The position numbers were made by a program, and so were the translations under genes. Source: Cohnella sp. WQ 127256 (lineage in GTDB: Bacteria; Bacillota; Bacilli; Paenibacillales; Paenibacillaceae). Taken from it: 64,000 nt of DNA. The stretch lies in contig NZ_JAMZCY010000009.1 of NCBI RefSeq assembly GCF_024519285.1, forward strand, positions 271,640 through 335,639, in the 5' to 3' direction. Positions 54,984 through 62,955 of the stretch are shown one piece after another. Position 1 is the stretch's first letter. Every line of letters starts with the position of its first letter. The notes under the pieces were generated by a model, which was given only the letters and a program-made list of their open reading frames with translations, did no database searches and was not told where the DNA came from.

Positions 54984-55018
54984 AAACGCCTATATCCGTA
55001 TGTAGGACTAGGCGTTTA
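54984..55018 (-). terminator. Terminator of the secreted-protein gene
   Basis: AAACGCCTA pairs with TAGGCGTTT around a 16-nt loop. Confidence 0.7.
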
Positions 55019-55025
55019 TCTATGA

Positions 55026-55598
55026 TTATTTGGAAGCAATCGTTTTCTCAGAAACCACTTGAAAATCTGATTCACCGACAGGTTTCATCCAGAAGCGTAG
55101 CGTATACGTGCCTACAGAATCGAATTTGTATGAGATATCTTTGATCGTCGTCCAGAAGTCGGACTTCCCGTCTGGAAACTCACTGTCACCTGACTTGACA
55201 GAAATGATCTGCGTTTCATCTCCGTAAGGATCCGCGATCGTCAGCTTATACGCGTTAATATCCACTTTCAAGGAGTCAACCTGGATAAACGCCATAAACT
55301 TGGCCTTTTCGTTTTTCTTAACGTCCGCGAATATGGTCGTATCATAACTCGTAACCATATGTACGTTCGGCTTGAAAATCGAAATCTTCTTGTCGTCCTG
55401 CAACAAAATAGCCTGAAGCTTATCAGACACGATTTGGGACGAAATGTACGTCTTGTTATCAACAGTGATACTGCTGTCTGATTCCTTCTTATTGATCCAT
55501 ACCTTCAATTTCTGAGATACGGAATCTGCATACGCAACGCTGCCGAAAATTAATGATAAGGATAAAGTTAATAGAATAAGCTTACGGAATTTCATCAT
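55026..55598 (-). CDS. Secreted protein with copper-amine-oxidase-N-like domain
   Basis: 190 residues. Signal peptide KLILLTLSLSLIFGSVAYA with cleavage after YA. Residues 30-75 (VWINKKESDSSITVDNKTYI, then SSQIVSDKLQAIL) resemble the stalk/copper-amine-oxidase N-terminal domain frequent in Paenibacillus secreted proteins. The rest is beta-rich (YKFDSVGTYTLRFWMKP) like an Ig-type fold. No enzyme motif. ATG pair at 55598 with GGAGG 6 nt upstream decides the start. Confidence 0.65.
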   Translation of the reverse strand: MMKFRKLILLTLSLSLIFGSVAYADSVSQKLKVWINKKESDSSITVDNKTYISSQIVSDKLQAILLQDDKKISIFKPNVHMVTSYDTTIFADVKKNEKAKFMAFIQVDSLKVDINAYKLTIADPYGDETQIISVKSGDSEFPDGKSDFWTTIKDISYKFDSVGTYTLRFWMKPVGESDFQVVSEKTIASK

Positions 55599-55791
55599 GA
55601 ACATCCTCCGTCTATACCGACTCACTTTCTTGTCTGCATTTGGTTATACCGACAGTCGGGCGGAAAGTTGCGCATGAAGGTTAAAAATATATTAAGTTTT
55701 TCTAATCATGCTCCCCAGTGGGAATGTCGCATCATGGCGAAGCTTGCGCTTGCCTGGGAAATAGCACGCTCATCCCCACAATTTTCTTGCA

Positions 55792-55995
55792 TTATTTTTT
55801 ACGGGATGGCAATGTTAACACGCATGGGACACCATAACCTACAGCGCCAGTAGCGCTCATTCGTTCCAAATAGTCGAGACCTCTCTTGCAAGGAGTTTTA
55901 CAAACGGCACAAGTATCGGATGTCACGATTTTCATTTGCGCCCTCTTGTTATCTGATGCAGGGGCCGACTTTTTCTTCTTATTTACCTTCGACAT
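55792..55995 (-). CDS. Small cysteine-containing hypothetical protein
   Basis: 67 residues. A lysine-rich N-terminus (SKVNKKKKSAPASDNKR), then CAVCKTPCKRGLDYLERM and YGVPCVLT, giving a CxxCxxxC plus C pattern that could bind zinc. No family recognised. AAAGGAAG 7 nt before the ATG indicates real translation. Confidence 0.65.
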   Translation of the reverse strand: MSKVNKKKKSAPASDNKRAQMKIVTSDTCAVCKTPCKRGLDYLERMSATGAVGYGVPCVLTLPSRKK

Positions 55996-56169
55996 CGGAA
56001 TCTTCCTTTCGCTAGTGCATAGGAGAAAACAACTCCCCCTCAGACTATGCGAAATCCGCCCAAAGCGTCACAGGTTACCCTCTGATTTTTTTCCACAATC
56101 TTCTTGAATTATGGTACATTGATTAGAGATTGTGACAATGAAACCGCAACTATGTAGGGGGTAGCGATT

Positions 56170-56937
56170 TTGAAAGTTCAAATGTTAGGTACAGGCAGCG
56201 CCTTTGCCAAAGCATTCAACAATAACAATGCTTTATTTACAATCGACGGCCTCAACCTGCTTGTGGATTGTGGAATAACCGCACCCAAGGCTCTTCACGA
56301 GCTTGGATATAATTTCAACGCCCTCCATGGGGTGTTACTAACGCACATTCATGCCGATCATATCGGAGGACTAGAAGAGCTTGCTTTTCAAATGAAATTT
56401 GTATTCGGCCGTAAGCCGATATTATATATCGCTGACACGCTAGTCGATACCTTATGGGAGCATTCCTTGAAGGGTGGGCTTCAACAAGAGCCCTCCGATA
56501 CGTTGGAGGATTACTTCGACGTTCACCCTCTTAAAGAGGGCCTTACTTACGAGGTTATGCCCGGTCTGCGCGTTGAGTTAATCGCCACGCAACATATTCC
56601 GAACAAGAATAGTTATTCGTTACTGTTTAACGAATCCTTCTTCTATTCTGGGGATACTGTATTCGATGCCGCATTACTCGATTCCTTAGTGAATCGCCGG
56701 GGGGTTCGGATTATTTTTCATGACTGTCAATTACATGCACCTGGTGTTGTCCATGCCTGCTTAACCGAGCTTCTCACCTTACCTACGTCTATTCAGGAAC
56801 TTACTTATCTCATGCACTATGGTGATGATCAGCCCGACTTTATCGGACGTACCGGTCAGATGAGATTTATCGAGCAGCAACGGGTGTACGAGTTGGACTT
56901 GTTAACAATGGACTTACAATCCGGTATGATAGAGTAA
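56170..56937 (+). CDS. MBL-fold metallo-hydrolase
   Basis: 255 residues. Metal-binding THIHADHIGGLEEL near 60, the later His in ATQHIPNK, Asp in YSGDTVFD and a C-terminal His in MHYGDD. Closest in style to the RNase Z-like and YhfI/PhnP group acting on phosphodiesters or small molecules; substrate unknown. TTG start at 56170 with TAGGGGG upstream. A 35-residue membrane peptide gene follows 27 bp later. Confidence 0.88.
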   Translation: MKVQMLGTGSAFAKAFNNNNALFTIDGLNLLVDCGITAPKALHELGYNFNALHGVLLTHIHADHIGGLEELAFQMKFVFGRKPILYIADTLVDTLWEHSLKGGLQQEPSDTLEDYFDVHPLKEGLTYEVMPGLRVELIATQHIPNKNSYSLLFNESFFYSGDTVFDAALLDSLVNRRGVRIIFHDCQLHAPGVVHACLTELLTLPTSIQELTYLMHYGDDQPDFIGRTGQMRFIEQQRVYELDLLTMDLQSGMIE

Positions 56938-56964
56938 TCTTCGCTCGAAAGGGAGTTATCCGTT

Positions 56965-57072
56965 TTGGTTGCTACTTTTATATTTAGCGGCATCATAGCC
57001 GTATTGCTCATTTGGGTAGTTCTCTGGGTCACCAAGAAAGCCTATTCTCGTAGATGGGAAGACGATGAATAA
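56965..57072 (+). CDS. Small single-pass membrane protein (35 aa)
   Basis: TTG at 56965 opens 35 codons. The product starts MVATFIFSGIIAVLLIW, one membrane helix of about 20 residues, and ends in a basic then acidic tail (KKAYSRRWEDDE). AAAGGGAG lies 9 nt before the TTG. It resembles small Bacillus membrane proteins such as YtzI in size and plan only. It probably shares a transcript with the MBL-fold gene. Confidence 0.6.
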   Translation: MVATFIFSGIIAVLLIWVVLWVTKKAYSRRWEDDE

Positions 57073-57166
57073 GTAGAGAATAAAGGGGTGGCTTTAAGTC
57101 CGAAGTGACTGGGGCCACCTCTTTCCAATTTCAAAATGTTAAAAATAAAAAAATGTGAAAAATGGG

Positions 57167-57195
57167 TTGACTTCACGTTATTCAGTTGTTATTAT
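57167..57195 (+). promoter_or_regulatory. Promoter of tRNA-Val
   Basis: TTGACT (57167-57172), a 17-bp spacer, TATTAT (57190-57195), ending 24 bp before the tRNA. Confidence 0.7.
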
Positions 57196-57219
57196 ATTAC
57201 TTGTCGCCGTTAAAAACAT

Positions 57220-57295
57220 GATCTGATAGCTCAGCTGGGAGAGCACTATCTTGACAGGGTAGGGGTCACAGGTTCGATCCCTGTTCAGATCACCA
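57220..57295 (+). tRNA. tRNA-Val (anticodon GAC)
   Basis: 76 nt including an encoded CCA. The acceptor stem GATCTGA/TCAGATC pairs perfectly; the D arm is AGCTCAGCTGGGAGAGC-like; the anticodon stem CTATC/GGTAG holds loop TTGACAG with anticodon GAC; the T arm is ACAGG-TTCGATC-CCTGT. It marks the left edge of the accessory region, the usual place for element integration. Confidence 0.96.
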
Positions 57296-57308
57296 TACTT
57301 AAACGCTC

Positions 57309-57345
57309 AGAACCCTTACACAGTAAGGGTTCTTTCTTTTTTTCT
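57309..57345 (+). terminator. Terminator of tRNA-Val
   Basis: AGAACCCTTA pairs with TAAGGGTTCT around a 5-nt loop, followed by a T-rich tract. Confidence 0.85.
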
Positions 57346-57357
57346 TAACCACCTTAA

Positions 57358-57402
57358 CATAAAGAAAATGGTGCCATTTGGTGCCGTGATACGAATTTGA
57401 TA
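57358..57402. repeat. Short tandem pairs GGTGCC and GATACGAA just after tRNA-Val
   Basis: GGTGCC occurs twice, then GATACGAA twice (spacer TTT), within 45 bp. This resembles the ends of tRNA-integrated elements near an integrase gene, but no integrase remains. Function uncertain. Confidence 0.35.
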
Positions 57403-57428
57403 CGAATAGCAAAAAAAAGAGCGAGGCG

Positions 57429-57667
57429 TTAGACGCACTCACTCGAATTATTGTATGATGAATCCCCTTCTAGCCACTTTCTGAATATTGCCTTACTAAT
57501 GAACTTTTCACGACCGTCGACCGCAACATGAAATGGGGCTTTGTTCAAGAATTCGTAGTTTTTCGTTGGCTACGACCTAATATTTCTTCTATGTGTTTTG
57601 GTCGCAACGTCATCGGATATTTTCCCCAATTAATCTCATTCTCTACCTGAGCTTCCGCCACCATCAT
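57429..57667 (-). pseudogene. Excisionase-like helix-turn-helix gene, frameshifted
   Basis: From the ATG at 57667 (AAGGGGG upstream) the frame reads to LRPKHIEEILGRSQRKT and stops at 57545. In the next frame the text continues without loss as YEFLNKAPFHVAVDGREKF and ISKAIFRKWLEGD to a stop at 57429. Together they form a complete excisionase/MerR-like HTH_17 domain of about 75 residues. Loss of one base near 57560 explains the shift. Such proteins control excision of phages and conjugative elements. The start overlaps the ArpU-like remnant. Confidence 0.7.
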
Positions 57668-58013
57668 CCCCCTTCTCTTTCAAAATCCCAATCTTCAGCA
57701 TCCCAGCCAATCTCTCGAACGCCCTCCACCTGCGCTTAGCATACGCTTCGTAACCTCTGCCTAACTCGTCCTCGTAGACGTTATAATCAAATACATAGTC
57801 ATCATCCATGTATCTCAATTTAATGAGCTTGCATTCTATTTCAGGTAGCCTTTGAACACAGCGATCAACCTTATCTATAAACCTGCGCCTCATCTCAGGC
57901 TCATCCACATTACGAACAGCAATGTTAGCAGTCGAGTCACTAATACCTGAGCTACCTCCGGTTCTTGACTCATAACCGGCGGTGATCTTCGCCTCGATCT
58001 CCTCCTCTGCTAT
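57636..58013 (-). pseudogene. N-truncated ArpU-like phage transcriptional regulator
   Basis: The frame is open from 58013, just after an in-frame TAG, to 57636. The text VDRCVQRLPEIECKLIKLRY, DDDYVFDYNVYEDE and YAKRRWRAFERLAGML matches the C-terminal part of ArpU-family late-gene regulators as I recall them. Upstream in-frame sequence (AEEEIEAKITAGYESRT) looks like the preceding linker, but there is no ATG, and about 50 N-terminal residues are missing. A GTG at 57908 could start a 90-residue fragment. Probably a prophage remnant. Confidence 0.6.
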
Positions 58014-58092
58014 CTATCCTCGCCTGCCATTAGCAGAATTAACCAACTCGCCCCAATAATATAGTGGCTGCAAACAGGCTATTTGATTCCGC

Positions 58093-58971
58093 TTATATCA
58101 TGATATGTCTTTGTTCAATGCCAGCCACTGCTCCGCCAACTCGAACTTGGTTGATTTCACCGCTCTCGCTCAGGCGCAAACTTGCCTTGATTTCAGAAGG
58201 ACAATCCATCGAATACCCTTGTCTGAACATGACATGCTCCACTTCCTGCAAAGATCGTTGGCCATGTTGGTACAAATAGCTGAGCAAGGCACCGTTGGAT
58301 GTTCCTGTCGCGCTTTCCTCGGGAATATCGTACAGCGGCGCAAAATTCCGGCATTCCGCAGCAGCATCGTCTGGAGTATCCATCGTGAACAGATGATATC
58401 CAACCACATCATATTTTTCGCTGATGGCGGTTATATCGTCAAAATTGGGCTGAACCTCATTCAAGAGCTTCCTGCTGCGGATCGGGATCAAAATGTCCCG
58501 CAGTCCCGTCGAAACAATTTGAATGGGTAACCCGGTTTCCAGATCTTTGGTATCCATTCCCAAGGATGGAGCTATTTCCTCACAGGATATCCTTTCAAAA
58601 AATTTTGGTAAAGCCTGTGACAAATAAACAAGACCCTCGGAGCTAATACCGACATCCAAAATCCCTGCCTTGGTTTCTATCGTATAGAAGGTCCCTTCTT
58701 TTGCCAAACCCAGCGAATGCATGAGTCCAAATGCAGCAATCGTGGCGTGTCCGCACAGATCAACTTCGCTGGCGGGGGTGAAATAACGGATTTTGTAATC
58801 CGCAAGCAAGGATTTTTCCATAAAGGCCGTCTCCGATAAGCCCAATTCCTTCGCTATGAGCTGCATTTCGGCAGCCTTCAGCGAAAGGCCATCCTCTAAG
58901 ACAACACCTGCTGGATTTCCGCCACGCTCCCCTTTCGAAAACGCATTTAATGTATACACTTCCACATTCAT
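58093..58971 (-). CDS. PhzF family isomerase/epimerase
   Basis: 292 residues. VYTLNAFSKGERGGNPAGVVL at the start (Asn-Pro-Ala-Gly), the catalytic Glu in LGLSETAFMEK, FTPASEVDLCGHATIAA and the second-half GTSNGALLSYLY. PhzF proteins are diaminopimelate-epimerase-like; one member acts in phenazine synthesis, but most have unknown substrates, and no phenazine genes are near. ATG with GGAGAGGA upstream. Its GC content is higher than that of the orphan genes that follow. Confidence 0.9.
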   Translation of the reverse strand: MNVEVYTLNAFSKGERGGNPAGVVLEDGLSLKAAEMQLIAKELGLSETAFMEKSLLADYKIRYFTPASEVDLCGHATIAAFGLMHSLGLAKEGTFYTIETKAGILDVGISSEGLVYLSQALPKFFERISCEEIAPSLGMDTKDLETGLPIQIVSTGLRDILIPIRSRKLLNEVQPNFDDITAISEKYDVVGYHLFTMDTPDDAAAECRNFAPLYDIPEESATGTSNGALLSYLYQHGQRSLQEVEHVMFRQGYSMDCPSEIKASLRLSESGEINQVRVGGAVAGIEQRHIMI

Positions 58972-59183
58972 GTTCCGCTCGTCCTCTCCTTATCTTCAAA
59001 AAAACGATGTGCGCAACAGCACGTCCCATTCGCTAACTTGAGATCCAGTTGGGAAATCTCTGAGTACAGTAAATTGTATCATTAATAATACAGATAAATC
59101 TAAGTAGTCAGCAATTGTAATATGTAGCTTCCAATTAGAAATTTCATAAGCGTTGTTAGATACATTACAATACCACATATTGG

Positions 59184-59272
59184 AACTATTCCGCCCGTTA
59201 GTTGAGAAAACGGCAGCCATGGATCTGGCTGCCGTTTCTTCGCGTTTTATCAGCTATCGTTCCTCGTTAGTT
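59184..59272 (-). repeat. Cassette-type repeat, copy A
   Basis: Box AACTATTCCGCCCGTTAGTT (59184-59203), TGAGAAAA, hairpin CGGCAGCC...GGCTGCCG (59211-59234), then box AGCTATCGTTCCTCGTTAGTT (59252-59272). On the minus strand it lies 34 bp after the stop of the gene 59307-59819. The hairpin plus TTTTCTC looks like a terminator for that gene. The rest of the gap 58972-59306 shows nothing coding. Confidence 0.8.
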
Positions 59273-59306
59273 ATGAAGAGTTCCATATTGTTTATTGTAA
59301 TTAAGT

Positions 59307-59819
59307 TTATTTCTCCCAATCTTCGATTGTTACAGTTGAATATTCGTCCTCGCTTAGAACAAACCCAAACTTGAATTTATCTGAAACAACAACCAAATCA
59401 TCGTGCATTTCAAACATCAATGTCAAAACGATTTTTTTGCAATCTAATAACGACATTCTTATTGCAATTGGATAATCCAAATAAAGCTGATTGCTATTTC
59501 TGAAGTAAAACCCAAATGTAGAGGGGAAGAACATAACTGTTTCTTTCTCGTTATCTTTAAAATAACCAAAAATAAAGTCAATCTTCGACTTGACTGTTTC
59601 TTCGTTGAAAGGGAATTTTAAAGACTTGATGTCATCACTTTTAATTTGCTCATATACTTTTTTATGCACTTCTTCAGATACTTGATAGTCGACATATTCA
59701 TGATTCGAAATATCTATGTTGTGGTATTTCTTTAAATCATTTATAAGTTGCATCCTTGCTTCTTTTACTTTGTTTTTTTTCAGTAACTTCTCTAACTGAA
59801 TTTTTCTGTAATCAGTCAT
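59307..59819 (-). CDS. Orphan hypothetical protein, immunity-like
   Basis: 170 residues, AT-rich gene. KLLKKNKVKEARMQLINDLK at the start, then a beta-rich half (VMFFPSTFGFYFRNSNQLYL, DDLVVVSDKFKFGFVLSE). Size, single domain and setting recall immunity proteins of contact-dependent or WapA-type toxins, such as YxiF, but I cannot assign a family. It is flanked by repeat copy A on its 3' side and a degraded copy on its 5' side. Base use differs from core genes. Confidence 0.6.
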   Translation of the reverse strand: MTDYRKIQLEKLLKKNKVKEARMQLINDLKKYHNIDISNHEYVDYQVSEEVHKKVYEQIKSDDIKSLKFPFNEETVKSKIDFIFGYFKDNEKETVMFFPSTFGFYFRNSNQLYLDYPIAIRMSLLDCKKIVLTLMFEMHDDLVVVSDKFKFGFVLSEDEYSTVTIEDWEK

Positions 59820-59844
59820 AAAATCACCTTACCATTTGGCTAGC

Positions 59845-59880
59845 TGCCATTGGAAATTGTTTTTGAGCTATCGTTCCGGC
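59845..59880 (-). repeat. Cassette-type repeat, degraded copy B
   Basis: GCTGCCATTGG and GAGCTATCGTTCCGGCTGGTT (59865-59885 region) resemble the hairpin half and second box of the other copies, but the inverted arm and the GTTAGTT end are lost. Confidence 0.4.
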
Positions 59881-59904
59881 TGGTTGCTATTCAGGAAGCA
59901 CGTG

Positions 59905-60795
59905 TCAATTGCGACGAGCCGTTCGCTCTATGCCATCAGCGATTACTTTGTACAGTTGGTGAGGCAAGTCGTGTCCCATGCCGTCGACCAACATTAGCTC
60001 GGCGCCCGGGATGGCAGAAGCCGTGTCCTCGCCACACGCCGGGACAAACAGGAGATCGTCCACCCCATGAATGACAAGTGCTGGTACTTTTATGGTCGCC
60101 AGCCGCGGACGACGGTCACCGGAGACAGCGATCGCAGCAATTTGTCGTCCGACACTGCCTGGATCGTAGGCTCGCTGGACTTCCTCCAGAATGAGCGCCC
60201 GATAAGCGTCCTCCTCAAACGGATAGCCGGTGCCGGCGATGCGTTTGGCAAAAGAGATGCTGTTCGCCAAAAATCCTGCTTCATCCTCAAATGGGTTCGG
60301 CGCCGGCTTAGTCATCATCGCCATGACATCCGGGGAAGTTTGCGGAAGTGCCGGATTACCGGAACTGGACATAATGGAAGTGAGTGATAAAACCCGTTCA
60401 GGGTACTCACTGGCAGCAATCTGGGCAATCATTCCGCCCATCGACCTGCCAACGAAATGTGCCCGGTCAATTGAAAGGGCATCGAGCAGTCCGATAGCGT
60501 CGTTGGACATGTCATCGAGAGTGTAAGGGATGTCCGGTCGCTTTCCCGACATGAGAGCAGTCGCCAGTGCGTCAAAATCCAGCGTCCGATAATGGCTAAA
60601 ATGCGTCGAGCAACCTACGTCACGATTGTCAAAGCGGATCACGCGAAAACCCCGCGCTGCTAGTATCCGACAAAACGGAACCGTCCATCGGATCATCTGG
60701 GTTCCAAGCCCGGCGATTAGGATGATAGCCTCGTCATTTTCGTTACCGAAACTGTTATAAACCAAATCAACGCCGTTAACTTTCAAGATGTTCAT
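59905..60795 (-). CDS. Alpha/beta hydrolase
   Basis: 296 residues. Oxyanion region LIAGLGTQMIRW, nucleophile Ser in FVGRSMGGMIAQ near residue 101, Asp in VIHGVDDLLFVP and His in VDGMGHDLPHQLY. Substrate unknown; similar enzymes act on esters or aryl esters. ATG 60795 with GGAGGAGAA upstream. It follows a DUF1330 gene (now frameshifted) by 18 bp, and the two have high GC content compared with the orphan genes on either side, so they probably arrived together. Confidence 0.9.
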   Translation of the reverse strand: MNILKVNGVDLVYNSFGNENDEAIILIAGLGTQMIRWTVPFCRILAARGFRVIRFDNRDVGCSTHFSHYRTLDFDALATALMSGKRPDIPYTLDDMSNDAIGLLDALSIDRAHFVGRSMGGMIAQIAASEYPERVLSLTSIMSSSGNPALPQTSPDVMAMMTKPAPNPFEDEAGFLANSISFAKRIAGTGYPFEEDAYRALILEEVQRAYDPGSVGRQIAAIAVSGDRRPRLATIKVPALVIHGVDDLLFVPACGEDTASAIPGAELMLVDGMGHDLPHQLYKVIADGIERTARRN

Positions 60796-60813
60796 GATTA
60801 TGTTCTCCTCCAA

Positions 60814-61253
60814 TTAATTCGTTATTGTAAGTTCTGCCATAGGCAGAAGGCGTGAATCTTCGATCGCTGCAGTCCGATGCCCGATACCGGCCTGGTATTC
60901 TTGATGACTTGAAAAAGCAAGAAACGACTGCGCGCTGCTCTGGCGGATCAGCATGACAGGATCCCATCTTTCGTCTTCGAGTCCGATAAGAAACTCTCCG
61001 CCATCGCCAAGAAACATGACTTCACCTCCGCTTTCACGGAGAAATGGGAGGGTATACTCAATATAGCGGTTGAAAGCTTCGGCACCGCTGATTGGGAACC
61101 CCGGTGTTAGTTCAGGATTGGCTGTGTAATCGGCAACATCACGAAAACGCAGCGGTTCAACATGACGACGCTGCCTTCAATGCCTCGCTGCATGAACCTC
61201 ATGCCAGCGCGTTGTGATGGTTCGATGTAACGAATAGATTCAAACTCCGTCAT
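60814..61253 (-). pseudogene. DUF1330 family gene with a frameshift
   Basis: ATG 61253 (AAAGGAG upstream) opens FESIRYIEPSQRAG and reaches SVVMLN, where one base is missing near 61153. The next frame continues LRFRDVADYTANPELTPG, FPISGAEAFNRYIEYTLPF, MFLGDGGEFLIG, ERWDPVMLIRQ to GHRTAAIEDSRLLPM, ending at 60814. The joined product of about 146 residues fits DUF1330 closely (dimeric ferredoxin-like fold). Without the shift it would sit in an operon with the hydrolase. A sequencing error is the alternative. Confidence 0.8.
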
Positions 61254-61317
61254 AGTGTGGCTCCTTTCGTAGTTTCTTTTTTTATTCCAAATACTTTACA
61301 CCTACACATGCTTTCTT

Positions 61318-61929
61318 TCATAAGTTCCCTTCAGGGAATGCATTAGCAGCTAATCTTTTTATATGGTTTCTGATATCAGGTGCCCAGTCATCGATGTAGT
61401 GGTAAAAACGATCCAAATCACCAGCATACAGTGCCCGCAGAGCTTCTTCGTATTGTTGGAAGTTCCCGGCCATAGCTGTCATAAAGTGATATGTTGCTTC
61501 TTGTGACTCTCGTATCTTGCTTTGTTTCCCTCCAGTACGGCGAGCATCACCAACGAGTTTTCGTAATGTTACCGACGCCCCTCCAGGTTGACTCTTGAGC
61601 CATTCCCAATCTCGTGGCAATAATGTAACCTCACCGGATACAACCCCCAGCTTGGGTCGACCGACCCGCCGTGTAGGCTGGTGATTCATTTCCGTACAGG
61701 GCAAGTCACCAAACTGTTCTCCTAATCGTTTGAGCACGTCATCTGTATTCCCACGAAAATCAACATCTATTTGCTTCCCCATGGTATCGTCAAATATAAG
61801 CAGCCGAGTGAGGTCTCTGTCATCCAGAGCATCCTTCACTGTAGAAACAACGTGCTGTAACGAACCACTAGCGACGACTCCCACACCCAAAAATGCCGTG
61901 CAGTAAAAGCGCGTTTGATCATCTCTCAT
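61318..61929 (-). CDS. DUF2239 family protein
   Basis: 203 residues. The middle reads RRVGRPKLGVVSGEVTLLPR and DWEWLKSQPGGASVTLRKLV, the DUF2239 signature, followed by a helical C-terminus (FMTAMAGNFQQYEEALRALY). Function unknown. ATG 61929 has GGAGG 9 nt upstream; the ATG at 61938 is too close to it. Two palindromic operators lie 30-75 bp upstream, so it is probably controlled by a TetR-type repressor. Confidence 0.85.
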   Translation of the reverse strand: MRDDQTRFYCTAFLGVGVVASGSLQHVVSTVKDALDDRDLTRLLIFDDTMGKQIDVDFRGNTDDVLKRLGEQFGDLPCTEMNHQPTRRVGRPKLGVVSGEVTLLPRDWEWLKSQPGGASVTLRKLVGDARRTGGKQSKIRESQEATYHFMTAMAGNFQQYEEALRALYAGDLDRFYHYIDDWAPDIRNHIKRLAANAFPEGNL

Positions 61930-61960
61930 TCTGTACATCCTCCTCTGAATACTTCACTAA

Positions 61961-62002
61961 TTTTACCCGGGTAAAAACAAAAGGTCAATATTACCCGGGT
62001 AA
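61961..62002. promoter_or_regulatory. Twin palindromic operator upstream of DUF2239
   Basis: TTTTACCCGGGTAAAA (61961-61976) is a perfect 16-bp palindrome; TTACCCGGGTAA (61991-62002) repeats its core 28 bp away. Such sites suit a dimeric TetR-type repressor. No intact regulator gene is present in the window. Confidence 0.75.
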
Positions 62003-62035
62003 AATATATTCTGTCGTTCGTTATGGAGGGATTAA

Positions 62036-62080
62036 ATGCAAAAGATGCGGCCTAAGAGAAACCTCGCTGTTGAGGGCTAG
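62036..62080 (+). pseudogene. Start remnant of a divergent gene, probably the regulator
   Basis: GGAGGGATTAA precedes an ATG at 62036 that reads MQKMRPKRNLAVEG and stops at 62080. An ideal ribosome binding site before 14 codons, facing away from a twin operator, suggests a repressor gene whose body has been lost next to repeat copy C (from 62119). That it encoded a TetR-type regulator is inference. Confidence 0.4.
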
Positions 62081-62118
62081 TGTTTGCTTAATGTTGTACA
62101 TGCTGTGTTTTGTCGCAA

Positions 62119-62203
62119 AACTGCCAGTTAGTTGAGAAAACGACAGCCATTAACACCGGCTGCCGTCCCTTTGAGTTTATTGAACAAACGTTACCCGTTA
62201 GTT
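62119..62203 (-). repeat. Cassette-type repeat, copy C
   Basis: AACTGCCAGTTAGTT (62119-62133), GAGAAAA, hairpin CGACAGCC...GGCTGCCG (62141-62165), then GAACAAACGTTACCCGTTAGTT (62182-62203). The last base touches the stop codon of the gene 62203-62754. Confidence 0.8.
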
Positions 62204-62754
62204 TAACGCTCTAGAGCAAATAATCTAATCTTGTTAAAACAATTTGAAGTAAGGATATTTTTATTTAGCTCTTGTAATGTTTTTATAAATTCCTTGGTAT
62301 TTGAAATAAGTTCTTTTTCAAAATCTCCCCAGTGTATTGTCTCGTTGATAATTTCTTCTTTTATTGCATTAATAAATAGTTCTCTATCAGTTCGAATTAA
62401 CGGACCCTCATGAATTTCAAGATTTAACTGACTAACGACAAGTTCATTTCCTTCTTGAATGAACTCAAGCCAAGTCCAAGGATTTTCAATATACTTTAAT
62501 GCGGCGTAGTTGTTTTTTTGAAGTTGGTAATACACATCGATAAGAAAATCAAAGTGAGTCAATATTAGCTCAGAATAAATGCGCTTTGTCTCTAATCTCA
62601 TTTCAGGTGAAGGATAAGATAGATATTCAATTCCATTTACGATTATGGTAAAACAACCGTAAATCTGATTATATTCCTTGTTAAAGGTCTGAAGGTCAAT
62701 TGCGCGAAGCTCAAGGATATCATCTTCAAAGATTTCATATTTAATTTCAAACAT
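62203..62754 (-). CDS. Orphan hypothetical protein
   Basis: 183 residues, AT-rich gene. Starts MFEIKYEIFEDDILELRAI, contains YGCFTIIVNGIEYLSYPSPE and a helical C-terminal half (EKELISNTKEFIKTLQELNK). The plan of a short beta start followed by helices recalls immunity-type proteins, but no family is recognised. GGAGTGATTTCTG precedes the ATG. Its stop codon abuts repeat copy C; copy D lies upstream of it. Confidence 0.65.
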   Translation of the reverse strand: MFEIKYEIFEDDILELRAIDLQTFNKEYNQIYGCFTIIVNGIEYLSYPSPEMRLETKRIYSELILTHFDFLIDVYYQLQKNNYAALKYIENPWTWLEFIQEGNELVVSQLNLEIHEGPLIRTDRELFINAIKEEIINETIHWGDFEKELISNTKEFIKTLQELNKNILTSNCFNKIRLFALER

Positions 62755-62845
62755 CAGAAATCACTCCGAACTTAATGAGTTGCACATATATTACCATAGT
62801 ATAGAGCGATAAAGTTGATTGTGTTTACATTGAGTTTGTTGCGTA

Positions 62846-62930
62846 AACTACCCGTTAGCGCAACGAGGCTGTCGATCTATGCCGGCAGCCTCGTTCTCGT
62901 TACTTATTGAGCTATAGTTCCTCGTTAGTT
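62846..62930 (-). repeat. Cassette-type repeat, copy D
   Basis: AACTACCCGTTAGCG (62846-62860), hairpin AACGAGGCTG...GGCAGCCTCGTT (62862-62895), then GAGCTATAGTTCCTCGTTAGTT (62909-62930). It ends 25 bp from the stop of the gene 62956-63309. Confidence 0.8.
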
Positions 62931-62955
62931 CAAAGAACAGTTCATCAACAAATTA

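Noticed and set aside
58996..59220. 74-codon ORF upstream of PhzF (minus strand)
   Set aside because: No ribosome binding site, overlaps repeat copy A, and the protein text is not like any family.
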